Shown: positions 20,688 through 29,450 of the stretch, piece after piece
How positions within the stretch are numbered: the stretch's first letter is position 1
Layout of the letters: the number at the start of each line of letters is the position of its first letter
DNA from: Bradyrhizobium jicamae
Lineage (GTDB): Bacteria > Pseudomonadota > Alphaproteobacteria > Rhizobiales > Xanthobacteraceae
NCBI RefSeq assembly: GCF_018130695.1
Contig: NZ_JAFCJX010000010.1
Span: 1 to 64,000 of the forward strand
Length of the DNA: 64,000 nt
Reading direction: 5' to 3'
Made by a program: the position numbers and the translations under genes
The notes under the pieces: model-generated
What the model was told of the DNA's origin: nothing
The model's input: only the letters and a program-made list of their open reading frames with translations
Databases searched by the model: none

Positions 20688-21475
20688 ACATCCCGGTTTT
20701 TCCCGAGACCAAGGTCGCGCTGAAGGGCAAGAAGGGATTGATCGTCGGCATCGCCAACGACCAATCGATCGCCTGGGGCTGTGCCAAGGCGTTTCGGGCG
20801 CTCGGCGCCGATCTCGCCGTCACCTATCTGAACGAGAAGGCCAGGAAGCATGTCGAGCCGCTGGCCAAGGCGCTGGAATCGCCGCTCTTCCTGCCGCTCG
20901 ACGTGATGGTCGAGGGTGAGACCGAGAAGGTGTTCGAGCGGATCGAGAAGGAGTGGGGCCAGCTCGATTTCCTGCTGCATTCGATCGCGTTCTCGCCGAA
21001 GGGCGCGCTGCATGGCCGGGTCGTCGATGTCGACCGTGAGGGCTTCCAGAAGACCATGGAGGTGTCCTGCTGGTCGTTCATGCGGATGGCGCATCTGGCC
21101 GAACCGCTGATGAAGAACGGCGGCACGATGTTCACGATGACCTATTACGGCAGCCAGATGGTGGTGAAGAACTACAATGTCATGGGCGTGGCGAAGGCAG
21201 CGCTCGAGGCTGCGGTGCGCTACATCGCGGCCGAGCTCGGGCCGAAAGGAATCCGCGTTCACGCCATTTCGCCGGGGCCGCTGGCGACGCGTGCGGCGTC
21301 GGGCATTCCCGAGTTCGATGAGCTGATGGACAAGGCGCAGTCGCAGGCGCCGACGCGCAGCCTCGTCAGCATCGACGATGTCGGCAAAGCCACGGCGTTT
21401 CTCGCGCTCGATGGGGCCAAGCTGATCACGGGCAGCGTGCTCTACATCGATGGCGGCTACCACATCATCGATTGA
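20684..21475 (+). CDS. fabI: Enoyl-[acyl-carrier-protein] reductase
   Basis: A 263-residue short-chain dehydrogenase of the FabI type. The divergent cofactor motif is [13 protein letters not shown] near residues 19-31 and the catalytic Y-x6-K is in [12 protein letters not shown]. It would reduce enoyl-ACP with NADH in fatty acid synthesis. Rhizobia usually carry more than one FabI paralogue. This one is the last gene of the DUF3141-pta-ackA operon and overlaps ackA by four bases, so it is probably a condition-specific copy used as an electron sink, which is inference. Confidence 0.92.
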   Translation: MNIPVFPETKVALKGKKGLIVGIANDQSIAWGCAKAFRALGADLAVTYLNEKARKHVEPLAKALESPLFLPLDVMVEGETEKVFERIEKEWGQLDFLLHSIAFSPKGALHGRVVDVDREGFQKTMEVSCWSFMRMAHLAEPLMKNGGTMFTMTYYGSQMVVKNYNVMGVAKAALEAAVRYIAAELGPKGIRVHAISPGPLATRAASGIPEFDELMDKAQSQAPTRSLVSIDDVGKATAFLALDGAKLITGSVLYIDGGYHIID

Positions 21476-21484
21476 GCCGCGGTC

Positions 21485-21943
21485 TCAGCTGTAGTGCAGG
21501 CCGATGACCTCGGCGACACAGGCGGGGCGGGTGCCGCCGTCGATCTCGATCACGACACGGTAGTGCACCCGCAGTCCGTTCGGCGGCACGTCTTCCGCCT
21601 CCGCGATGCTGACCTTGCCGCGCAGCCTTGAGCCGGCGGGAACCGGCGACAGATAGCGGATCCGGTCGGCGCCGTAGTTGAGCGTGTTCTTCAGGCCCTT
21701 CAGGCCCATCACCGAGCGGATGAACATCGGCGTCAGGCTCAGCGACAACAGGCCATGGGCGATGGTCTTGCCGCCGGGCATTTCCGCCTTCGCGCGCTCC
21801 TGGTCGACATGGATCCACTGCTCGTCGCAGGTGGCATCGGCGAACTTGTTGATGCGCTCCTGGGTGATCTCGATCCACTCGCTGACGCCAACTTCGGTGC
21901 CGACTGCCGCCTTGAGCTCGTCAAATCCGTTGAAGATCTTCAT
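21485..21943 (-). CDS. MaoC-family (R)-specific enoyl-CoA hydratase-like protein
   Basis: A 152-residue single hot-dog domain with the hydratase-2 motif: FADATCDEQWIHVD, then A-E-M-P-G-G-K-T-I-A-H-G-L-L-S-L (Asp and His of the catalytic dyad). It resembles NodN/MaoC and PhaJ-type proteins. It is last in a leftward operon with the two CoA-transferase subunits. The operon would convert 3-oxo or enoyl-CoA intermediates, possibly feeding or draining polyhydroxybutyrate; the exact substrate is unknown. Confidence 0.85.
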   Translation of the reverse strand: MKIFNGFDELKAAVGTEVGVSEWIEITQERINKFADATCDEQWIHVDQERAKAEMPGGKTIAHGLLSLSLTPMFIRSVMGLKGLKNTLNYGADRIRYLSPVPAGSRLRGKVSIAEAEDVPPNGLRVHYRVVIEIDGGTRPACVAEVIGLHYS

Positions 21944-21961
21944 GTCATCGACTCGCTTTCG

Positions 21962-22612
21962 TCAGAGCGCCATTTCGGGAACCGCGTCGGGAATGACGAG
22001 TTCGGCCTCGGTCACCGCCAGCACCTGGGCGACTGTCAGACCCGGTGCCGTTTCCAGAAGGGTCGCCTTGCCGCCGGGGAAAGCGATCACCGCCATGTCA
22101 GTCACCACCAGATCGACCGGGCGTGCCGAGGTCAGGGGCAGGTTGCACTTCGTGACGATCTTCGACTTGCCTTTGGCCGCATGCTGCATGGCCACGATCA
22201 CGCGCTTGGCGCCGCTGACGAGATCCATCGCGCCGCCCATGCCCGGCACCATCTTGCCGGGGATCATCCAGTTGGAGAGGTGGCCGCCGCCATCGACCTG
22301 CAACCCGCCGAGCACGGTGATGTCGACATGGCCGCCGCGGATCAGGCCGAACGACATCGCGCTGTCGAAGGTGGCCGCGCCCGGCAGTGCGCTGATCGGC
22401 TTGCCGCCGGCATCGGTCAGCAGTGGATGCGCCATGCCCTGTTCGGGAATGGGACCGGTGCCGATCAGGCCGTTCTCCGACTGGAAGAAAACGTTGAGTC
22501 CGGCAGGGACGTAATTCGCGACCAGCGTCGGAATGCCGATGCCGAGATTGACGAGATTGCCGGAGCGCAATTCCTTCGCGACGCGCCGGGCGATGATGGT
22601 TTGTGCATCCAT
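21962..22612 (-). CDS. 3-oxoacid CoA-transferase, subunit B
   Basis: A 216-residue beta subunit of a family I CoA-transferase (AtoA/ScoB type). The glutamate-containing active-site motif is FQSENGLIGTGP; VNLGIGIPTLV and GGxMDLVSGAKRVIVAMQH are also conserved. It uses a Glu-CoA thioester to move CoA between succinyl-CoA or acetyl-CoA and acetoacetate. Its start lies three bases after the subunit A stop codon. Confidence 0.92.
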   Translation of the reverse strand: MDAQTIIARRVAKELRSGNLVNLGIGIPTLVANYVPAGLNVFFQSENGLIGTGPIPEQGMAHPLLTDAGGKPISALPGAATFDSAMSFGLIRGGHVDITVLGGLQVDGGGHLSNWMIPGKMVPGMGGAMDLVSGAKRVIVAMQHAAKGKSKIVTKCNLPLTSARPVDLVVTDMAVIAFPGGKATLLETAPGLTVAQVLAVTEAELVIPDAVPEMAL

Positions 22613-22615
22613 GGG

Positions 22616-23263
22616 TCACCCGTTCGCGACGAGATAGTCGACCAGCGGTCCCGGCGTGACGACGTGGTCGGGCGCGATGACGCCGACCGGGACGATGTGT
22701 TCGGCGGTGACGATCACCGTGTCGGCCGCCATCGCCATCACCGGATTGAAATTCCGAGCCGTCAGCGCATAAGACAGGTTGCCGGCGTAGTCGGCCAGGA
22801 ACGCATGCACCAGCGCGAAGTCGGCGCGCAGCGCGGTCTCCAGCAGGTACGGCTTGCCGTCGACCTCGATCTTCTGCTTGCCTTCCTCGACGAGGGTGCC
22901 GACGCCGGTCGGTGTCAGGACGCCGCCGAGGCCGCAGCCGCCGGCGCGGATGCGCTCGACGAAGGTGCCCTGGGGGATCAGGTCGACCGTGATCTGCTTG
23001 CCCAGCATCTGCTGCTGGGCCTTTGGATTGAGCCCGATATGGGTACCGATCATGCTCGACACCTGCTCACCCTCGAACAGTTTGCCGACACCTTTGCCGG
23101 GCGTAGCCGCATCATTGCTGATCAGCGCGAGGTTCGACTTCTTCTGCCGGACCAGTTCGTCGAGCAGGCGTTCCGGCGTGCCGACGCCCATGAAGCCGCC
23201 GACCATGATACGCGCGCCGTTGGGGATCATCGCGACAGCTTCTTCGGCGGAAACGGCCTTCAT
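22616..23263 (-). CDS. 3-oxoacid CoA-transferase, subunit A
   Basis: A 215-residue alpha subunit (AtoD/ScoA type). It has MVGGFMGVGTPERLLDEL, IGTHIGLNP, and the G-G-x-G-L-G-G-V-L-T-P-T-G-V-G-T segment, all typical of the family. It is the first gene of the CoA-transferase/MaoC operon, with a FixK/FNR-type box about 93 bases upstream. Together with the hydratase it points to acetoacetate or hydroxybutyrate turnover. Confidence 0.92.
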   Translation of the reverse strand: MKAVSAEEAVAMIPNGARIMVGGFMGVGTPERLLDELVRQKKSNLALISNDAATPGKGVGKLFEGEQVSSMIGTHIGLNPKAQQQMLGKQITVDLIPQGTFVERIRAGGCGLGGVLTPTGVGTLVEEGKQKIEVDGKPYLLETALRADFALVHAFLADYAGNLSYALTARNFNPVMAMAADTVIVTAEHIVPVGVIAPDHVVTPGPLVDYLVANG

Positions 23264-23349
23264 GAGCGGGCTCCGGCAATCGATCGGGCTTGATCAGGCG
23301 ATTTGATCACGCGACTTGGCGAACTCTGTCGTGCGGCCGGACGGCAATG

Positions 23350-23363
23350 TTGATCTGGGTCAA
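23350..23363 (-). promoter_or_regulatory. FixK/FNR-type box TTGATCTGGGTCAA
   Basis: Fits TTGA-N6-TCAA with TTGAT and GTCAA arms. The centre is about 93 bases upstream of the CoA-transferase subunit A start (minus strand). It also lies just past the 3' end of the gene to the right, so the leftward operon is the only sensible target. Confidence 0.72.
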
Positions 23364-23370
23364 GCCTCCG

Positions 23371-23976
23371 TCATTCGTTGTCCGCGCCGCGTTGGATACC
23401 GAGGGTTCCAAGCAGGTCTGCCCACAATGTCCGCACCTGCTCATGCCGGTCATTGACGGCCGCGCTGACGGCATCGCGGAACGGTTTGAGGTTGTCGCCT
23501 TTCAGGAAATGGATCTGCGCCTGGATCAGGCGGCTGCTTTCGAATTCGATCCGGCGCAAGGCCACGACGAAGGGATCCTCAGCCGATGCCTCGACGGGGA
23601 GGAGAGCGGCCGGCCGGATCGCGCCATGGGCGGCGTGACCGAGGGCTGCGATATCGATGGTGGTCGCCAATCGCTGATCGGCGACGCCGGAGGTCGGTTT
23701 TGGCAGCCAGGCTGTTTCCCAGCTCAGTGCCTGATAGGTCAGCATGAGATCCGGCACCCAGGAGGTCGCGCGCATCAGCAGGGAGACGATCTCGATCTCG
23801 CGATGAAGCTGTGCGTTCAATTCGGTCTGCCAGCCGGCGTTGAACTGGCGGGGCAGGGCGACGGCGAGCTGCCGGGCCAGCGCGCCGTGAAGCGACGTCA
23901 GGAACGACGCGACACGGGTTTGCTGCAGCGGCGGCACGCGGCCGGTGGAATCGAGCGGGCCGAGGAACTGGCTCAT
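23371..23976 (-). CDS. Hypothetical protein coupled to an alpha/beta hydrolase
   Basis: A 201-residue, mostly helical, soluble protein that I do not recognise. It has no signal peptide or membrane segment. The ATG at 23976 overlaps the stop codon of the upstream alpha/beta-hydrolase gene (ATGA), so the two are translationally coupled. Helical proteins next to polyhydroxyalkanoate enzymes are sometimes granule-associated or regulatory, but nothing in this sequence proves that. Confidence 0.72.
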   Translation of the reverse strand: MSQFLGPLDSTGRVPPLQQTRVASFLTSLHGALARQLAVALPRQFNAGWQTELNAQLHREIEIVSLLMRATSWVPDLMLTYQALSWETAWLPKPTSGVADQRLATTIDIAALGHAAHGAIRPAALLPVEASAEDPFVVALRRIEFESSRLIQAQIHFLKGDNLKPFRDAVSAAVNDRHEQVRTLWADLLGTLGIQRGADNE

Positions 23977-24899
23977 GGCGCAGCCCTCGGCACGGGGATG
24001 GCGCGCAGATGATCGAAGCCGGCCGGAAACGGCATGATGTCGCCGCCGGGCTCGTCGGGCGCGATCAGGACCGCCCGGTTGCCTCGCCAGCGAACGGCGA
24101 GAACGTCTTCGGCGAAACGCGCCAGCAGGTCGGCGGTCAGCGCGGCCTTCTCCAGCGTAAAGGCGTGATAGGCGTTCGGGATGATGACGAGCGCGCTGTC
24201 GGCGATCTGCACGCGCAGGGTTTCGTGGAGCGCACGCGGCGTCAGGAAATCGAATTCGCCGTTGAGGATCATCGTCGGCGTCTTGATTTGAGACAATTGC
24301 GGCGTCAGCGGCTGGAAGTCGAGGAAGGACTCCATCAGATTTTGCAGCGCATAGACGTCGTTGACCAGCCAGCCTTGCCGCTTCACCGCATCGAGCTTGC
24401 CGAGCAGCGGCTTGAGCCATGAGTCGGAGAGGTTCATCGGCAGCAGCAGATCCTGCAGATAGCTGGTGCCGCCCAGGATCAGCCCGGTGCGCAGCGCATT
24501 GCCGAGCAGCGCGAGTTGAGGCGACAGTTCGGCGAAGGCGCTCATCGGCACCAGGCCCGACAGCCGGTCGCCATGCGCGATTGCATATCGCAGTGCGATC
24601 AGGGCACCAAAGCTGATGCCGCCAAGGAAGATCGGGCCATGTCCGATCTCGTCGATCAAAAGCCTGAGCGACTCGACCTGATCATCCTGGCTGATGAACA
24701 ATTCCGGCTTGGCCGAGGCGCCCTGGCCGAGCAGATCGAAGGTGGCGACACGGAATCCCCTGGCCGTCAACGCGTCGCGATAGGCCGCCCAGAGCTCCGA
24801 ATATTGCGTGAGCCCGTTAACGAGCACATAGGCCGGCGCGTCCCGCGGGCCGTCCAGCTCATAACGGATGCGGTGTGAGCCATGCGACAGGAACGGCAT
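23973..24899 (-). CDS. Alpha/beta hydrolase
   Basis: A 308-residue hydrolase with the serine nucleophile elbow GGISFGA (Ser in G-I-S-F-G). A cap region follows, and LNGEFDFLTP and NAYHAFTLEKA give the likely acid and His. There is no signal peptide. A GTG nine bases upstream is an alternative start. It is divergent from the large secreted double hydrolase, with a perfect FixK-type palindrome between them that could serve both. The substrate is unknown; depolymerase or thioesterase are possibilities given the operon setting. Confidence 0.85.
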   Translation of the reverse strand: MPFLSHGSHRIRYELDGPRDAPAYVLVNGLTQYSELWAAYRDALTARGFRVATFDLLGQGASAKPELFISQDDQVESLRLLIDEIGHGPIFLGGISFGALIALRYAIAHGDRLSGLVPMSAFAELSPQLALLGNALRTGLILGGTSYLQDLLLPMNLSDSWLKPLLGKLDAVKRQGWLVNDVYALQNLMESFLDFQPLTPQLSQIKTPTMILNGEFDFLTPRALHETLRVQIADSALVIIPNAYHAFTLEKAALTADLLARFAEDVLAVRWRGNRAVLIAPDEPGGDIMPFPAGFDHLRAIPVPRAAP

Positions 24900-24958
24900 T
24901 CGCTTCACGTGCTCGATGCTCTCATCGGTGAAGTTGGGATGCAGCGCCGGCGGCTCCC

Positions 24959-24972
24959 TTGACTTAAGTCAA
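24959..24972. promoter_or_regulatory. Perfectly palindromic FixK/FNR-type box TTGACTTAAGTCAA
   Basis: A fully symmetric 14-mer with TTGAC / GTCAA arms and a TTAA centre. It sits 65 bases from the rightward start at 25031 and 66 bases from the leftward start at 24899, so it is well placed to act on both divergent units. Confidence 0.8.
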
Positions 24973-25030
24973 CATCGCCTGCGCGCGGCGAGCGGAAACA
25001 TTCCCCAAGATCTGGTCAGGGAGGCTTTCC

Positions 25031-27517
25031 ATGAAGCGGCTTTTCATTGGTCTGCTGCTGCTCGTCGTCAGCGCATCGTTCGCGACGGCCCAGCCGTTTA
25101 CGCGGCGCTCGTCGCAGGAGAAGCATGACGGCCTCAAGAAGTATTACGAGATCGCCGACTTCAAGCTCGGCGGAAAGTATGACCTGGCCAATCCCGAGAA
25201 ATGGGAGAATGGCGGCGAGGGTGGTGTCACCCTTGAATCGCTCGGCGGCGGCAAGCTGCGCACCGCCTATATCGCGGTCGGCACGCCGCGACGCAACACC
25301 GCGGGCGAGATCACCAACGCTGTCGTGATCAACTCCTACTATTCCGGCGACTCCACGGACATGTACGAGCAGTGGGTGAAGGGCGCTGCGCTCTCCGGCA
25401 CCACGCCGATCATCGGGCCGGGCCGTCCGATCGATACCGACCGCTACTATGTCGTGATGGTCGACCCGCTCGGCACCTGGGGCGCCAGCAAGCCGTCGGA
25501 TGGGCTTGGGATCAAATTCCCGCAATACAGCTATTTCGACATGGTGCAGGCCAACTACCGCATGCTGCGCGATCATCTGAAGGTCGCGCGGGTCGCCCTC
25601 GCGGCCGGCGTCTCGATGGGCGGCACGCAGACTTACGTCTGGGGCGTGATGCATCCGGAATATGTCAGCGCCATCATGCCGATTGGCGGCACGACTCAGT
25701 CGGATGCCGGCGATCCCGTCGGCAACTGGACCTTCCAGCTGATGACGGCGGCGATCGAGTCCGATCCGGTCTGGCAGCAGACCAAGGGCGATTACTACAA
25801 GCTGCCCAAGGAAAAGCACCCGCTGATGGGCATGGCGTTCGGCTGGTCGGTGCTTGGCCTGACGGGCTACGATTTCGGCTTCCGGACCACGCAGGCTTTC
25901 ACCGCGGTGCAGCCCGAAATCTTCTATTGGGATCCGCCGAACGAGAAGGCCGGACTGAACGTCATCAACCGCTCCAAACTGTATGACGCCGTCGATCTGG
26001 TCTGGCGCAACCGCGTTGGCGAGACCCACAATATCAACAATGATCTCGGCCGCATTCAGTCACGCACGCTGGTGATGCACATCAAGAACGACCTGTGGCT
26101 CAACTACAGCCTGGCGGAGAAGGCGGTCGAGAAAGTGCCAGGCGCCGAGCTGATCGCCGAGGAGAGCCCGGTCGCGCATTACGGCGTGTTCTCGATCATC
26201 AACGGTCACAAGAACGATCCGAAGTTCGTGTCGTTCATGGATGATGTCGCGAGCCTCGACAAGGCACAGAAGTTCGTCGACAAGAATTTCCGTACGCCGG
26301 GCGTGGCGTCCGACATCGACCCGAAGAAGTCGTTCTGGAAGGACTACGTCACCTATCCCTATCCGGTGAAGTACGCCAATGCCAAGGACAAGAGTGGGCT
26401 GAGCTGGCAGATCGGCTACATGGATGAGTACAACGGCACCGACAAGGATCCGAAGGTGCTCGTCATCATCCACGGCAAGGGTGCGTTTGCCGGCCACTAT
26501 GGCAACATCATGCAGTACGCGTTGCGCAGCGGACTGCGCGTGATCGCGCCCGACCTGCCGCACTACGGCATGTCCGGTCCGGGCAATCTCGACAAGACCC
26601 CGGCGCGGACCATGCAGGACATGCGCGATGTGGTCTATGACCTCGTCGTCAAGCAGCTCAAGGTCAAGCAGGCGAGCTATCTCGGCCATTCGCTGGGTGG
26701 TCAGCTGATCCTCGGCTACGCGCTGTCCTATCCCGACGCGGTGAAGAGCCTGGTCCTCGAAGCGCCGGCGGGCCTCGAGGAATATCCGCGCGAAGTCACG
26801 ATCGGGCCGGGCAAGACGGCAAAGCTGTTCGACGCCTCGCTCGAACGCAATTTCGAGAAGTGGAAGGAAGTCTGGGGACCAACCCAGGTGCTGGCGAATG
26901 AAATCGCACGTCCCGAGCAGAACATCCGCGAGTTCTTCTACTTCAAGAAGCGCGATCCCGTCACCGGCGCGGTCGGGCGCAGCAAGAGCGGCTACTTCAT
27001 GAATGACAGCGAGTACGCCCGCTTCCACACCGAGCAGCGCGTCGGCCTGACCAAGGGCAATCCGAAAGAGCTCGAGCAATGGGCCAACGTGTACATTCTC
27101 GACATCTACGGCATGGTGTCGGAGCTGCAGCAGGATGATCCGAAGAACCTCTATCGGCAGCTGACCGACATCAAGGCGCCGATCTTCCTGGCATTCGGCG
27201 ACAAGGAGCCCTTCATTCCCGGCACGCCGTTCAACGGGCTGAAGGACCTCGGGCGCGACATCATCACGCCGTTCATGACGCGGATGACGCAGGCCAACAA
27301 CCGGCCGATCCTGAAGATCTATCCGGATACCGGCCACTTCATCCACACCGACAACCCCGTGCAGTTTCCGGCTGACGTGACCGACTTCGTGGTGACCGGC
27401 GATCTCGACACCAGCTCGCCGCTCGCGACCGACCGCCTCTTCAGCGGCGTGGTTTCGACCGTGGGTGTGGCGCCGACGCCTCCCGGACCGAATCCGACGG
27501 CGGGATTGAACAAGTAG
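25031..27517 (+). CDS. Secreted tandem alpha/beta-hydrolase protein (two hydrolase domains)
   Basis: An 828-residue exported protein. Residues 1-21 form a signal peptide (KRLFIGLLLLVVSASFATAQ). The first hydrolase domain, about 60-400, has a MetX (homoserine acetyltransferase)-like look: PLGTWGASKPS, nucleophile GVSMGG with Ser195, and a late VAHYGVFSIINGHK His. The second domain, about 450-800, has VIIHGKGAFAGHY, nucleophile GHSLGGQ with Ser554, FLAFGDKEPFIPG and YPDTGHFIH. Two complete catalytic cores in one chain is unusual. It is monocistronic, preceded by the FixK-type box and followed by a strong stem-loop. The substrate is unknown. Confidence 0.88.
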   Translation: MKRLFIGLLLLVVSASFATAQPFTRRSSQEKHDGLKKYYEIADFKLGGKYDLANPEKWENGGEGGVTLESLGGGKLRTAYIAVGTPRRNTAGEITNAVVINSYYSGDSTDMYEQWVKGAALSGTTPIIGPGRPIDTDRYYVVMVDPLGTWGASKPSDGLGIKFPQYSYFDMVQANYRMLRDHLKVARVALAAGVSMGGTQTYVWGVMHPEYVSAIMPIGGTTQSDAGDPVGNWTFQLMTAAIESDPVWQQTKGDYYKLPKEKHPLMGMAFGWSVLGLTGYDFGFRTTQAFTAVQPEIFYWDPPNEKAGLNVINRSKLYDAVDLVWRNRVGETHNINNDLGRIQSRTLVMHIKNDLWLNYSLAEKAVEKVPGAELIAEESPVAHYGVFSIINGHKNDPKFVSFMDDVASLDKAQKFVDKNFRTPGVASDIDPKKSFWKDYVTYPYPVKYANAKDKSGLSWQIGYMDEYNGTDKDPKVLVIIHGKGAFAGHYGNIMQYALRSGLRVIAPDLPHYGMSGPGNLDKTPARTMQDMRDVVYDLVVKQLKVKQASYLGHSLGGQLILGYALSYPDAVKSLVLEAPAGLEEYPREVTIGPGKTAKLFDASLERNFEKWKEVWGPTQVLANEIARPEQNIREFFYFKKRDPVTGAVGRSKSGYFMNDSEYARFHTEQRVGLTKGNPKELEQWANVYILDIYGMVSELQQDDPKNLYRQLTDIKAPIFLAFGDKEPFIPGTPFNGLKDLGRDIITPFMTRMTQANNRPILKIYPDTGHFIHTDNPVQFPADVTDFVVTGDLDTSSPLATDRLFSGVVSTVGVAPTPPGPNPTAGLNK

Positions 27518-27533
27518 AGTTGCGTATCAAGGG

Positions 27534-27588
27534 ATGACGCCTGCAGCGGACGAACGACGGTGGTACCGCCGTTCGTCCGCAGCGTCAT
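27534..27588 (+). terminator. Large stem-loop after the double-hydrolase gene
   Basis: Arms GCGGACGAACG (27546-27556) and CGTTCGTCCGC (27570-27580), with outer arms ATGACGC / GCGTCAT. It starts 17 bases after the stop codon. Only a short ATTT follows, so it may be a terminator or an RNA 3'-end stabiliser. Confidence 0.6.
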
Positions 27589-27627
27589 TTGCGAAGTTGG
27601 CGCCTCACCAGCGGGAAGCAGCCGCCC

Positions 27628-27828
27628 ATGCCAGACGATCCTGCAAATGCCATCGAAGCGGCCATTCGTTCGGCATTCGTCGCCTATCCCAAGGAGGGCG
27701 ATTCAGATTGGCGCGGACCCGACTGGATCATGCCCGAGGAGTGCACGCACTTGACCAAGACGATCATGCGCGAACTGGAAGCGAGAGGTTTCCAGATCGT
27801 GAGAGCTCAACATCGACCGGCAGGTTGA
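27628..27828 (+). CDS. Small hypothetical protein
   Basis: A 66-residue soluble protein beginning PDDPANAIEAAIRSAF, with a central P-K-E-G-D-S-D-W-R-G-P-D-W-I-M-P-E-E-C segment and a helical C-terminus. The family is not recognised. It is likely real because it ends one base before the next hydrolase gene and has typical codon use. The start is the ATG at 27628; only a weak GGGAAG lies further upstream. Confidence 0.6.
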   Translation: MPDDPANAIEAAIRSAFVAYPKEGDSDWRGPDWIMPEECTHLTKTIMRELEARGFQIVRAQHRPAG

Positions 27829-27829
27829 C

Positions 27830-28705
27830 ATGCCCAGGGTGCGTGCAGGAGACGTCAGCCTTGGCTGGCGGGAGTGGGGAGACGGCGACACCATCGTCGT
27901 CTTCATCCACGGCAATCTCGCCAGCAAGGACTGGATCGAGCTCGCTGCGCCCCTGTTTCCGAGCGGGCTGCGGGTCATCGGGATCGATTGGCGCGGCTGT
28001 GGGGACAGCGACCGTCCGCCTGCGGCGCTCGGCTATGCCAACTATACGATGCAGCAGCATGCCCAGGACATGCTGGCGGCGCTGGATGCGCTGCAAATCC
28101 CGTTCTGCCATCTGGCCACGCATTCCACCGGCGGCATCATCGCGGCGCGCATGCTGCTGATGCAGCCGGAGCGGTTCGGCCGCGTGTTTGCGCTCGATCC
28201 GGTGACGCCGCTCGGCCTTGCCTTCAACCAGGAACAGATCGGGCTGTTCCGCGCGATGATGGCGAGCCGCGAGCTGACGCGCACCGTGATGGCGACGGCG
28301 GCATCGTCGCTCTTCCTGCCGGAGAGCATGGTGCCGAACGCCGTGCCGCGATTCCGCGATGGACTGGATGCGATCCAGGCCTTGTTCGAGCGCATCCTGG
28401 AGCAGACCGCCAGTGTCTCCGAAGGCATCTGGATCGGGACGCCCGTCAACCTGACGCAGGAGCGGGAGAGCCGTGAGCTCGAGCGGCGCATGCCCGAAAT
28501 CCAGCATCCGCACCTCGTGGTCTGGGGCGAGGGCGACGGCTGGATCGCCCCGGCCGACCTGCGAACCATGGCAGCCGCGATGCCGGACTGCCGGCTCGTG
28601 GTCGTGCCGGGCGTCGGCCACTCGATGAACCTGGAGATGCCGCCGCTCTATGCCGGCTATTTCGGCGCGTGGTTTGGTGGCCTCGGGACCGCGTTGCGGG
28701 CGTGA
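27830..28705 (+). CDS. Alpha/beta hydrolase
   Basis: A 291-residue cytoplasmic hydrolase. The oxyanion-hole segment is VVFIHGNLASKDW, and WRGCGDSDRP follows as in haloalkane dehalogenase / epoxide hydrolase relatives. The nucleophile elbow is THSTGGI (Ser in H-S-T-G-G). The acid lies near VVWGEGDGWI and the His in VPGVGHSMNLE. The preceding small gene ends one base before its start, so they are cotranscribed. It stands at the right edge of the hydrolase-rich region. Confidence 0.87.
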   Translation: MPRVRAGDVSLGWREWGDGDTIVVFIHGNLASKDWIELAAPLFPSGLRVIGIDWRGCGDSDRPPAALGYANYTMQQHAQDMLAALDALQIPFCHLATHSTGGIIAARMLLMQPERFGRVFALDPVTPLGLAFNQEQIGLFRAMMASRELTRTVMATAASSLFLPESMVPNAVPRFRDGLDAIQALFERILEQTASVSEGIWIGTPVNLTQERESRELERRMPEIQHPHLVVWGEGDGWIAPADLRTMAAAMPDCRLVVVPGVGHSMNLEMPPLYAGYFGAWFGGLGTALRA

Positions 28706-28750
28706 GCCGTTGCACGTGAGTGTTTTTGGTGAAGCAGGGCCACAGAAGCG

Positions 28751-28840
28751 TGGCGGAAGGGGTGGGATTCGAACCCACGGTACCCTTGCGGGCACGCCGG
28801 TTTTCAAGACCGGTGCCTTAAACCACTCGGCCACCCTTCC
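28751..28840 (-). tRNA. tRNA-Ser (anticodon UGA)
   Basis: Ninety nucleotides read leftward. The acceptor stem is GGAAGGG / CCCTTCC with discriminator G and an encoded CCA (28751-28753). The anticodon TGA, at 28804-28806 on the minus strand, sits in a CTTGAAA loop. A long variable arm typical of class II tRNAs is present, with the T-loop GGTTCGAATCC. It decodes UCA and other UCN codons. Confidence 0.96.
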
Positions 28841-29246
28841 GGATCGACAGGAACAGGCACTTAGCCTAGGGCCGGAATGAACGCAACGCGAACTTGGACC
28901 CCATTCGGACCCGATGCGCATCGTGCCGGCGGCGATCGGTCAGCACCTGCAGGGGGGCTCGACGGCAGGCTCGGGCCGATCCTCGAGGGATCGATGCGGC
29001 CGGTCTCGGTGACGGTGACGCATGCGGGGATTGCCCGGGTGCGGCGGTATTCGTTGCGCATGGACGAGCGCCACCCGTTCCTGTCGAAGGTCTGAAACCC
29101 AAGCGGCAGACGCGACGTATAGCCTTCAAGCGTTCGGTTGCAGATCGGGCACCGGGCGCCACGCTCGATCGCACAAAAACCAAGTGGGGACGCAATATCA
29201 GAGATCGGGTGGCCTATATTTGTGTTTATATTTCATAGGTTTGACA
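28841..29246. other. Intergenic region right of tRNA-Ser
   Basis: 406 bases without a gene I can support. Overlapping frames on both strands lack ribosome-binding sites and balanced codon use. The last 60 bases are AT-rich (TATATTTGTGTTTATATTTC) and probably hold the promoter for the small gene at 29247. Confidence 0.5.
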
Positions 29247-29450
29247 ATGCCGTCTGCCGTTGAAGCACTCGTATCGGTGCATGTGCGCTCGAACAACCGG
29301 CGAGCGCTTGAGAGTATGAGAGATTTTCGGCGCACTTTGCTTGAAAGCCTTCGATCCTCGACCTCCCTCGATCAGCGTCCCGCTCTAAGTCATGTTCAAG
29401 ATGATTTGCGAATTATCGAAGAGGGGCTCAACAGCCTAAGGACGCGATAG
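29247..29450 (+). CDS. Small hypothetical protein
   Basis: A 67-residue, charged, probably helical protein (VHVRSNNRRALESMRDFRR ... DDLRIIEEGLNSLRTR). There is no signal peptide or membrane segment and no recognised family. An AT-rich leader precedes it. A Shine-Dalgarno sequence is poor, so the start at 29247 is uncertain. Confidence 0.5.
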   Translation: MPSAVEALVSVHVRSNNRRALESMRDFRRTLLESLRSSTSLDQRPALSHVQDDLRIIEEGLNSLRTR

